From an uncultured Oscillospiraceae bacterium (GTDB lineage: Bacteria; Bacillota; Clostridia; Oscillospirales; Oscillospiraceae), in assembly GCA_934591745.1 (NCBI GenBank), contig CAKTPQ010000013.1:1-45024 (forward strand): DNA of 45,024 nucleotides, given 5' to 3'. Numbering within the stretch: the first letter of the stretch is position 1; each line of letters opens with the position of its first letter. Below are positions 24,821 through 31,695 of this stretch, one piece after another. The notes beneath the pieces were generated by a model. The model did no database searches, was not told the origin of the DNA, and was given only the letters and a program-made list of their open reading frames with translations. Made by a program: the position numbers and the translations under genes.

Positions 24821-24849
24821 TTTACACCGCCGCCGGTATGGGCTATAAT
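24821..24849 (+). promoter_or_regulatory. Promoter of the flippase/ATP-grasp/flavoprotein operon
   Basis: -35 TTTACA (24821-24826), 17-bp spacer, perfect -10 TATAAT (24844-24849). It requires the first gene to start downstream, ruling out the longer open frame that begins inside the WYL gene. Confidence 0.85.
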
Positions 24850-24888
24850 GAAGTGTCATTCTGCGAAAAAGAAGGTGGAGCGTTGAAG

Positions 24889-26397
24889 GTGAATCAGATA
24901 CGGGCGGGCGCCGTGCTGTCCTATGTGTCCATGGCGCTGAGCACCATCATCTCACTGGTGTACACGCCCATCATGCTGGAGCGTCTGGGTGACAGTGAGT
25001 TCGGCGTCTATCAGGCCGTCCTGCCCATCATCTCCTATCTGAATCTACTGAGCTTCGGACTGGGCAGCGCCTATGTCCGGTACTATTCCCGCTTCCGCGC
25101 CACCGGCGACAAAAAGGGCTGCGCCAAGCTCAACGGTATGTTCCTCATCACCTATCTGGTGCTGGGCGCGGCGGTGCTGGTCATCGGCTTCGGCCTGTCC
25201 TACTGCGACGTGATCTTCGGCAAAAAGCTGACGGCGGAGGAGATCGCGCTGGCGGAAAAGCTGCTGCGGATCATGACGGTCAACGCCGCCCTGACCTTCC
25301 CCATCAGCGTCTTCGAGTCCCACGTCACCATCAACGAGCGGTATCTGTTCCAGAAGATCGTGGCCATGGGCAAGCAGGTGCTCAACCCCCTGATCATGAT
25401 CCCTCTGCTCATCATCGGCTACCGCTCCGTGACGCTGACCGTCGTCTCCCTGCTCTTTACCATCCTCAGCGGCATCCTGAATATCGGCTACTGCCTGACG
25501 AAGCTGCGGATGCCCTTCTCCTTCCGCCGCTACGACTTCGGTCTGCTGCGGGAGATGTTCAGCTTCACACTGTACGTCTTTATCAGCATCGTGGTGGATA
25601 ACTTCAACTGGGCCATCGACCGGCAGCTGCTCACATGGTTTCAGGGCTCCACCTCCGTCACCGTGTACAGCATCGCCGCCCAGCTCAACACGTTCTATCT
25701 GGCCTTCGGCAACGCCATCTCCAACGTGATGACGCCCCGCGTCCACCGTCTGGTGGCGGAAAACGCCCCCATGCGCACACTGGACGCCCTGTTCACCCGT
25801 GTGGGCCGCCTCCAATTCATCCTGCTGGGCGGTATCCTGCTGGGCTTCGTGGCCATCGGGCAGTCCTTCGTGGTGCTGTGGGGCGGCGATGAGAAGTTCG
25901 CCGTGGACTACTGGGTGGCGCTGCTGCTGTTCTTCTCCTGCCTGTGGACTAATGTCCAGACGGTGGGCATCGAGATCCAGCGCGCCAAGAATATGCACAA
26001 GTTCCGCTCGCTGGTCTATCTGGGCGTGGCGCTGGGCAACGCCGCCATCTCCGTTCCCCTGTGTATCAAGTGGGAGGGGCTGGGCGCCGCCATCGGCACC
26101 GCCATCGCCACGCTGATCGGCAACGTGCTCCTGATGAACTGGTACTACTACCGCCGGATCGGGCTGAACATCCCCGGCTTCTGGCGGCACATCTTCCACC
26201 TGATGCCGGCCATGCTGCTGCCCGCCGTCACGGCGGTGCTGCTGGCGCTGAAGGTACACCCCACCACCTATTGGCAGCTCATTCCGCCGGGTCTTATTTT
26301 CGTGGCGGTCTACGCCGTCTGTATGTGGCTGTTCGGCCTGAACCGCTACGAGCGTGGTCTTGTCACCGCGCCGCTGCACCGTATTTTCCACCACTGA
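24889..26397 (+). CDS. Wzx-like lipid-linked oligosaccharide flippase
   Basis: About 502 residues. The start is GTG at 24889 (GGTGGAG eight bases upstream); TTG at 24883 is the alternative. It has about 14 hydrophobic segments in the MOP/MATE-type layout. The opening QIRAGAVLSYVSMALSTIIS and LVYTPIMLERLGDSEFGVYQ match polysaccharide-biosynthesis flippases. Such proteins move undecaprenyl-linked repeat units to the outer membrane face. It could serve the Wzy/GT4/sugar transferase operon at 13-18 kb, which lacks its own flippase. It leads a three-gene operon. Confidence 0.93.
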   Translation: MNQIRAGAVLSYVSMALSTIISLVYTPIMLERLGDSEFGVYQAVLPIISYLNLLSFGLGSAYVRYYSRFRATGDKKGCAKLNGMFLITYLVLGAAVLVIGFGLSYCDVIFGKKLTAEEIALAEKLLRIMTVNAALTFPISVFESHVTINERYLFQKIVAMGKQVLNPLIMIPLLIIGYRSVTLTVVSLLFTILSGILNIGYCLTKLRMPFSFRRYDFGLLREMFSFTLYVFISIVVDNFNWAIDRQLLTWFQGSTSVTVYSIAAQLNTFYLAFGNAISNVMTPRVHRLVAENAPMRTLDALFTRVGRLQFILLGGILLGFVAIGQSFVVLWGGDEKFAVDYWVALLLFFSCLWTNVQTVGIEIQRAKNMHKFRSLVYLGVALGNAAISVPLCIKWEGLGAAIGTAIATLIGNVLLMNWYYYRRIGLNIPGFWRHIFHLMPAMLLPAVTAVLLALKVHPTTYWQLIPPGLIFVAVYAVCMWLFGLNRYERGLVTAPLHRIFHH

Positions 26398-26415
26398 CAG
26401 AAAGGAGCGTCCCCC

Positions 26416-27429
26416 ATGCCTACCAATGTCAAGTATATCGCCCGCGTCCTCACCGGCGTCCGCTGGAAGAAGCTGAACTACATCCTCGGCGTGGTCAAGG
26501 AGAAGTCCGGCCACAGCAAATTCACCACGTTTTTTGACATCCTGTGGTGCGCCGCACGGTACGGCGCCGGGTACTACGACTACGCCATGTACGGCTTCTA
26601 CGACCTCAACGGCAAACAGCGGGACACCTATCTCACCCGCGTCCGCAACCGCAAGGTCTTTGAGCTGATGAACGACCCCGCCTACAACGACGATTTCGAT
26701 GACAAGCTGCGCTTCAACGAGACGTTCCGCGCCTACCTGCACCGGGAGACGCTGAACGGCGAGACGGCCACGGAGCAGCAGATGGCGGATTTCGTGGCGG
26801 GGCAGGAATATATCTTCGCCAAAATCAACCACGGCGACAGCGGCCGGGGCGTGGAGCGCCTGCGGGTGGCGGATTTCGAGTCCCCTGCCGCCATGCTGGC
26901 CTACATCCGGGAGAAGAAGATGGTGGTGCTGGAGCACCAGCTCATCCAGCACCCGGACATGGCACGTCTCCATCCCGGCAGCGTCAACACCATGCGCATC
27001 CTCACCGACAACGTGAAGGGAAATGTGACCATCGCCTACATCATCGTGAAGATGGGCACCGGCGACAGCGTGTGCGACAACTCCGGACAGGGCGGCATCC
27101 TGGCCCGTGTGGATGCGGACACCGGACGCATCACCACGCCCGCCACCGACGACTACTTTAACCTCTACGATAAGCATCCGGACACCGGCATCCCGCTGGT
27201 GGGCTATCAGCTGCCCATGGTGCCGGAGGCCATCGCTCTGGCCAAGGAGGCGGCACAGGTGTTCCCCGGCATGGGGCATGTGGGCTGGGATATGGCCATC
27301 ACCCCCGACGGCCCCGCCATCATCGAGGGCAACAACTTCCCCGGTACCGACCTGTGCCAGCTGGCCCCCCTGTGGCCGGAAAAGACCGGCCTGTGGCCCT
27401 ATTACAAGCGGATACTGAACTTGAAATAA
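26416..27429 (+). CDS. Sugar-transfer-associated ATP-grasp protein
   Basis: 337 residues. It matches the ATP-grasp family seen in capsule clusters: FAKINHGDSGRGVERL (nucleotide lysine and glycine loop), VVLEHQLIQHPDMARLHPGSVNTMRI, GQGGILARVD and VGWDMAITPDGPAIIEGNN, whose Asp and Glu-Asn bind metal and ATP. ATP-grasp ligases join a carboxylate to an amine or thiol, so it may add an amino-acid-like group to a glycan or lipid-linked intermediate. The acceptor is unknown. It is 19 bp after the flippase gene and 14 bp before the flavoprotein gene. Confidence 0.88.
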   Translation: MPTNVKYIARVLTGVRWKKLNYILGVVKEKSGHSKFTTFFDILWCAARYGAGYYDYAMYGFYDLNGKQRDTYLTRVRNRKVFELMNDPAYNDDFDDKLRFNETFRAYLHRETLNGETATEQQMADFVAGQEYIFAKINHGDSGRGVERLRVADFESPAAMLAYIREKKMVVLEHQLIQHPDMARLHPGSVNTMRILTDNVKGNVTIAYIIVKMGTGDSVCDNSGQGGILARVDADTGRITTPATDDYFNLYDKHPDTGIPLVGYQLPMVPEAIALAKEAAQVFPGMGHVGWDMAITPDGPAIIEGNNFPGTDLCQLAPLWPEKTGLWPYYKRILNLK

Positions 27430-27442
27430 GGAGGATACCGCC

Positions 27443-27940
27443 ATGCGCAGAAAAGACCGTGAACGGGACGAGGCCTTCGCCTGGGAGGTGCTGAAAAGCG
27501 CGCCCTACGCCGCGCTGTCCATGACCGGGCGGGACGGCACGCCCTACTGCGTCCCCGTCAACCACGTGGTGGACGAGACGTACAAAGTGCTGTACTTCCA
27601 CTGCGCCGGCGCGGGCGAGAAGTGGCAGCTTCTGGAAAAGGAGCCGCCGGTGTGCCTTACCGCCGTGTCCCGCATGTCCATTGTCCCCAACGAATTCGAG
27701 ACGGCCTACGACTCCGCCGTGGTGCGGGGACAGGCGCAGGTGGTCACCGACGACGGCGAGCGCACCAAGGCCCTGCTCCTGCTGGTGGAGGCGCTGGACC
27801 CCAAGGGTATGGGCGGTCTGGCCACCTGCATGGATCGCTGCTTCGCCGCCACGAAGATCGTGAAGATCGTCCCCCGTGAGATCACCGGCAAGCAGGCCCA
27901 CCCTATGCCAAAGCCCGCCGCCGGCTGCGGGAATCACTGA
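27443..27940 (+). CDS. Pyridoxamine 5'-phosphate oxidase-family flavoprotein (NimA-like)
   Basis: 165 residues. It starts MRRKDRERDEAFAWEVLKSAPYAALSMTG and continues GTPYCVPVNHVVDE, VLYFHCAGAGEKWQLL and CLTAVS, a pattern typical of the small FMN-binding split-barrel proteins often called 5-nitroimidazole reductases. They bind FMN and act on small cytoplasmic substrates. Co-transcription with a glycan flippase and an ATP-grasp enzyme is unexplained. The usual His is present in VNHVVDE. A long terminator follows. Confidence 0.88.
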   Translation: MRRKDRERDEAFAWEVLKSAPYAALSMTGRDGTPYCVPVNHVVDETYKVLYFHCAGAGEKWQLLEKEPPVCLTAVSRMSIVPNEFETAYDSAVVRGQAQVVTDDGERTKALLLLVEALDPKGMGGLATCMDRCFAATKIVKIVPREITGKQAHPMPKPAAGCGNH

Positions 27941-27943
27941 GTA

Positions 27944-27990
27944 CATAAAAAAGAGCGCTGTTCCCAACGGGAACAGCGCTCTTTTTTATG
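27944..27990. terminator. Bidirectional terminator
   Basis: Perfect 22-bp arms with a 3-base loop AAC, containing GAGCGCTGTTCCC and long A and T runs. It lies between the convergent flavoprotein and membrane-protein genes; the minus gene's stop overlaps its right edge. Confidence 0.9.
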
Positions 27991-28555
27991 CTTCTGTCGG
28001 TGCCGGCTCCTCCGGCGGCTCCTCCGGCGGCTCCTCCGGCGGCTCCGCCGGTTCCGGCGCCTGTACCGGTTCCTCCGGCGTCTCCACCGGTACGGCCGCG
28101 GCAGGCTCGTACACTGCGGGAACGGCTTCCGCAGGCGGCACCGCCTGCTCCTGCCGGGCGCTCTCCCGTGCCGCAGCCTCGGCGGCAGCGGCCTCCGCCG
28201 CCCGCCGCTGGTTCTCCGCACGGTTGGCGGCCTTCTCCTCCCGCCGGGCATCGGCGGCGGCGAAAAACGCCCGTACCAGCGCCAGCAGCGTGAAGAACGC
28301 CGCGATGCCGACGCCCACCCAGCCGGCGGGCCGGATCTGGTAGAAGTCCCGGATGGTAAAATACTCGTCGTACATACCCAGATAGTACAGGGCAATGCCG
28401 CCCACCGCGCACACGATGGCCAGCAGCAGCTTCAGCACCGCTTTGAACCGGTGCTTTTTCCGTCCGGCGAAATACGCGATGATCAGCACCGCCGCCGCCA
28501 GAAACAGCCCCGGCGACTGGCAGCACAGGATATAGCCCAGCGTCTTGTCCAGCAT
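27986..28555 (-). CDS. Membrane protein with Ala/Glu-rich helix and Pro-Glu tail
   Basis: 189 residues. Three hydrophobic segments occupy roughly residues 12-95, followed by a charged Ala/Glu/Arg-rich stretch (about 103-140) likely to be a long helix, and then a Pro/Glu-rich tail ending in repeated PPEE units. The low-complexity tail is encoded by tandem near-identical 12-base units (28010-28050), prone to slippage. No family is recognised and no catalytic motif is seen. It lies 17 bp downstream of the hydantoinase gene on the same strand, so it may be co-transcribed with it... the order of transcription is hydantoinase first, then this gene. Confidence 0.7.
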   Translation of the reverse strand: MLDKTLGYILCCQSPGLFLAAAVLIIAYFAGRKKHRFKAVLKLLLAIVCAVGGIALYYLGMYDEYFTIRDFYQIRPAGWVGVGIAAFFTLLALVRAFFAAADARREEKAANRAENQRRAAEAAAAEAAARESARQEQAVPPAEAVPAVYEPAAAVPVETPEEPVQAPEPAEPPEEPPEEPPEEPAPTEA

Positions 28556-28572
28556 CGTCTATACCCTCCCGT

Positions 28573-29949
28573 TCACAGGCAGCACTTGCCGCGCCGGATG
28601 TATTTGCCCTCCGGCCCTGCCAGCACGCGGCCCTCGTTGACCGCCATCTTGCCCCGCAGCCACACCTGTTTGACGGAGCCGCGGGTCACCACGCCCTCGT
28701 AGGGGTTGTAGTCTGCGGCGCCCACCATGTCCTCGGCACGGATGACGTGATCCGCCGCCGGGTCGTACACCACGATGTCCGCGTCCGCGCCCTCGGCGAT
28801 GACGCCCTTGCGGGGGAACATGCCGTACAGCTTGGCAGGGTTCTCCGCCAGCACGCGGCACATGGCGGCAAGGCTGATCTTCCGGGTGGTCACGCCGAAG
28901 GTGTACACCAGCTCGCCCCGTGTCTCCACGCCGGGCAGACCGCCGGGAATGGTGGTAAAGTCCTCCCGCCCCGCCAGCTTCTGCGCCGTGGTGAAGCTGC
29001 AATGGTCGGTGGACACGGTCTGCACCTCGCCCCGGCGGATGGCCTGCCACAGGGCCTTGCGGTCCGCCGCCTTGCGGATGGGAGGCGCGCAGACGTACTT
29101 GGCGGCCTGGAGCCAGTCCTCGTTGTCGTACACACTGTCGTCCAGAATCAGGTACTGGGGGCACGTCTCCACATACACCTTCTGTCCCCGGCGCCGGGCC
29201 GCCTCGATCTCCCGCAGCGCCGCCGCGTTGGTGGTATGTACGATCACCACCGGGATATCCACGGCTTCGGCGATGTGCAGCAGACGCCCCACGGCCTCCG
29301 CCTCCAGAAAGTCAGGCCGCGTCCGGGGGTGGCTGCCCACGCTGCCCTGCTCGCCGGCGGCCTTCTTCTCCTCGATGAGGGCGTCGATGACCCCGGCGTT
29401 CTCACAGTGTACGCCGCAGATGCCGCCCTTCTCCTTCAGCTTCTTCAGAGCCTTGTACATCAGCTTGTCCCCGATCATCATGGCCGGGTACGTCATGTAC
29501 ATCTTGAACGAGGAGATGCCCTCGGCGTACATATCGTCGATCTCGCGCTCGATGGTATCGTTCCAGTCGTCGATGGTCATGTGGAAGCCGTAGTCGCAGG
29601 CGCACCTGCCGTCCGCCTTCTCGTGCCACAGCCGCAGGCCGTCGTGGAGCGTCTCGCCCTTGTTGGGGCAGGCGAAATCCACCACCGTGGTGGTGCCGCC
29701 CCGCAGTGCCGCCCGGGAGCCGGAGGCGAAATCGTCCGCCGTGGTGGTATTGCACACGTCCAGGTCAAAGTGGGTGTGGGCGTCGATAAAGCCGGGCATC
29801 AGCAGCATGCCGGCGGCGTCCACCACCTGTGCGTCGTCCACATGGATGCCGCGGGCCACACGCTGGATCTTCTCGCCGTCCACCAGCACGTCCGCCCGCC
29901 GCGTGCCCTTGCCGGACACCACGGTGCCGTTCTTGAATAAAACTCTCAT
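28573..29949 (-). CDS. Dihydropyrimidinase/hydantoinase-family amidohydrolase
   Basis: 458 residues from the ATG at 29949 (AGGAGG upstream). It has the cyclic amidohydrolase metal ligands: HTHFD, the carbamylated Lys in SSFKMYMTY, His in GVHCEN, His in VIVHTTN and Asp in STDHCS. It opens a ring amide (dihydropyrimidine or hydantoin type). In several gut anaerobes a hydantoinase-like gene accompanies ygfK and ssnA in purine or urate breakdown; here it is 6 kb from them with two unrelated genes between. It has its own promoter, so it is regulated separately from ssnA-ygfK. Confidence 0.92.
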   Translation of the reverse strand: MRVLFKNGTVVSGKGTRRADVLVDGEKIQRVARGIHVDDAQVVDAAGMLLMPGFIDAHTHFDLDVCNTTTADDFASGSRAALRGGTTTVVDFACPNKGETLHDGLRLWHEKADGRCACDYGFHMTIDDWNDTIEREIDDMYAEGISSFKMYMTYPAMMIGDKLMYKALKKLKEKGGICGVHCENAGVIDALIEEKKAAGEQGSVGSHPRTRPDFLEAEAVGRLLHIAEAVDIPVVIVHTTNAAALREIEAARRRGQKVYVETCPQYLILDDSVYDNEDWLQAAKYVCAPPIRKAADRKALWQAIRRGEVQTVSTDHCSFTTAQKLAGREDFTTIPGGLPGVETRGELVYTFGVTTRKISLAAMCRVLAENPAKLYGMFPRKGVIAEGADADIVVYDPAADHVIRAEDMVGAADYNPYEGVVTRGSVKQVWLRGKMAVNEGRVLAGPEGKYIRRGKCCL

Positions 29950-29986
29950 CCCAGGGCCTCCTGTATCTTTTTGTAGGTTTGACGCT

Positions 29987-30015
29987 ATTATAGCACCTTC
30001 TTTTTCCGGTGGCAA
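29987..30015 (-). promoter_or_regulatory. Promoter of the hydantoinase gene
   Basis: On the minus strand: -35 TTGCCA (30015-30010), 17-bp spacer, perfect -10 TATAAT (29992-29987). It sits immediately after the stop of the upstream permease gene. Confidence 0.8.
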
Positions 30016-31077
30016 CTACCTCCACAACCGGATATAGCCCCCATCGTGAAGCTGCTTGACCAGCAGCAGCAGAACGGGCGAGAGCACCATTCCCGCCACG
30101 CCCATGGCGCAGAAGCCCACATACATGGCCGCCAGCGATGCCAGCGGCGGCAGGCCCGCCTGGGCCGCCACCAGCTTCGGCTCCAGCACGCTGCGCACCA
30201 CGGAGATCACCGCGAACAGCGCCAGCAGCGCGATGCCCTTCGGCACATTTCCCAGCAGGCACTCCACCGCCGCCCATGGCACCAGCACCGTCCCCGTTCC
30301 GAACACCGGCAGCGCGTCGATCAGCGCGATCAGCGCCGCCAGCAGCAGGGCGTACTCCTGCCGCATCAGCAGCAGTCCCGCCAGCAGCTGGCAGAACGTC
30401 ACCGCCAGCAGGATGCACTCCGCCTTCAGCCACTTGCCCAGCGTGGCGAACACGTTGGCCTTCACGCCCCGCGCCCGGGCCAGTCCCGGCCCCAGCTGAC
30501 GCCGGAAAAAGCCCATCACCTCTGGGTAGGCGCTGAGAGTGAAGAACACCGCCAGCACCGTGGTGCCGCAGGCCAGCAGGATCTGGGGCAGCGCGCCCAT
30601 GGCCCGGCCTGCCTCCTGCAGAACGGCGGAGGACACCTGCCCCGCCAGGCGCGCCGCCTCCTCCGGGAAGGATGCCAGCAGTCCACGGGCCGCACGGCCC
30701 ACCCCCTCCGGACAGGCGGCGCAGAAGCTCTCCAGCCGCCGCTCCAGCGAGGCCAGCGTGTCCGGCAGCGCCGCCAGCAGCTCCGGCAGGGACGACACCA
30801 GCGCCACCGCCTGCTCCACCACCTGCACCGCCAGCACGATCAGCACCGCCAACACGCCGCCCACCAGCACCAGCGTCAGCACCGCCGCCGTAAAGCCCCG
30901 CCGCAGGTGCAGCCGCCGGCGGGCCGCCTCGATCAGTGGCTCCAGCAGCGCCGCCGCTCCCAGCGCCAGCAGGAACGGCAGCAGCCATACCAGCGCGTAC
31001 CGCAGCGCCAGCCAGCTCACACCAGCCACTGCCGCCCACCACAGCAGCCGAAAAAGCAGCTCTCTCCGCCGTTCCAT
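30016..31077 (-). CDS. AI-2E/YtvI-family transport permease
   Basis: 353 residues from the ATG at 31077 (AAGGAGGAG upstream). It opens with RRELLFRLLWWAAVAGVSWL and has about eight hydrophobic segments, with the long central amphipathic region (SSLPELLAALPDTLASLERRL) typical of the AI-2E transporter family. It is closest in style to the sporulation-associated YtvI subgroup found in spore-forming Firmicutes, which is a hint about the host but not proof of sporulation. Substrate unknown. It is divergent from the ACT-domain gene. Confidence 0.88.
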   Translation of the reverse strand: MERRRELLFRLLWWAAVAGVSWLALRYALVWLLPFLLALGAAALLEPLIEAARRRLHLRRGFTAAVLTLVLVGGVLAVLIVLAVQVVEQAVALVSSLPELLAALPDTLASLERRLESFCAACPEGVGRAARGLLASFPEEAARLAGQVSSAVLQEAGRAMGALPQILLACGTTVLAVFFTLSAYPEVMGFFRRQLGPGLARARGVKANVFATLGKWLKAECILLAVTFCQLLAGLLLMRQEYALLLAALIALIDALPVFGTGTVLVPWAAVECLLGNVPKGIALLALFAVISVVRSVLEPKLVAAQAGLPPLASLAAMYVGFCAMGVAGMVLSPVLLLLVKQLHDGGYIRLWR

Positions 31078-31199
31078 GCCGATCTCCTCCTTTTTCACAG
31101 TTTTTTTACAAAATTTTTCTTGTCTTTTTCGCTTTACCGTGATAATATAACTCATATTTGACAAATGTACACATCACGCGGACAACCTGGGAGGAAGCT

Positions 31200-31637
31200 A
31201 TGGAGAAAAAAAAGTACTATCTGGTCTCGGCAGAGGCGCTGCCCGAGGTCTTTATCAAGGTGGCGGAGGCCAAGCGCATGCTGCAGGTGGGCGAGGCCGA
31301 TACCGTAGGTGAGGCGGCACGGCTGGTGGGTATCAGCCGCAGCGCCTTCTATAAGTACAAGGACGCCGTCCAGCCGTTCCAGAATATGCGGGCAGGCCAT
31401 ATCATCACGTTTTACGCACTGCTTAAGGATATTCCCGGTGTGCTGTCCAATTACCTGTCTATTTTTGCCGGTTCCGGCGCGAATATTCTCACCATCAACC
31501 AAACCATCCCCACCAACGGCTGCGCCGGCGTGACCATCTCCGCCGAGACCAGTGACATGGTGGACGGGCTGGAGGAGCTGATGTCCCGTGCCGCCGCGGC
31601 ACAGGGCGTGCTGAAATTTGAGATCCTGGCGGGGTGA
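31200..31637 (+). CDS. ACT domain-containing regulator (PheB/UPF0735 type)
   Basis: 145 residues from the ATG at 31200 (GGGAGG upstream). The N-terminal half has a helix-turn-helix-like segment (VGEAARLVGISRSAFYKYKDAV). The C-terminal half is an ACT domain (ITFYALLKDIPGVLSNYLS, ANILTINQTIPTNGCAGVTI). Proteins of this type are thought to sense amino acids, and in Bacillus the family is named PheB. The target is unknown. It separates the hydantoinase/permease genes from ygfK-ssnA. A TTGACA lies at 31158-31163 without a good -10. Confidence 0.9.
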   Translation: MEKKKYYLVSAEALPEVFIKVAEAKRMLQVGEADTVGEAARLVGISRSAFYKYKDAVQPFQNMRAGHIITFYALLKDIPGVLSNYLSIFAGSGANILTINQTIPTNGCAGVTISAETSDMVDGLEELMSRAAAAQGVLKFEILAG

Positions 31638-31652
31638 TATCCGCCGAAAATG

Positions 31653-31684
31653 AAAAAAGGACCACCTTTTGGCGGTCCTTTTTT
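31653..31684. terminator. Bidirectional terminator
   Basis: Stem AAAAAAGGACCACC with GGCGGTCCTTTTTT (one mismatch) and a TTTT loop, between the convergent ACT regulator and ygfK genes. Confidence 0.85.
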
Positions 31685-31695
31685 GCTTATGCGGT

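Noticed and set aside
25045..27444. 799-codon minus-strand open frame
   Set aside because: Antisense to the flippase and ATP-grasp genes; composition is His/Gln/Val-rich and protein-like motifs are absent.
28010..28060. Short tandem repeats as a possible CRISPR or minisatellite
   Set aside because: They are in-frame codons of the Pro-Glu tail (PPEE units) of the membrane protein at 27986-28555; there are no spacers.
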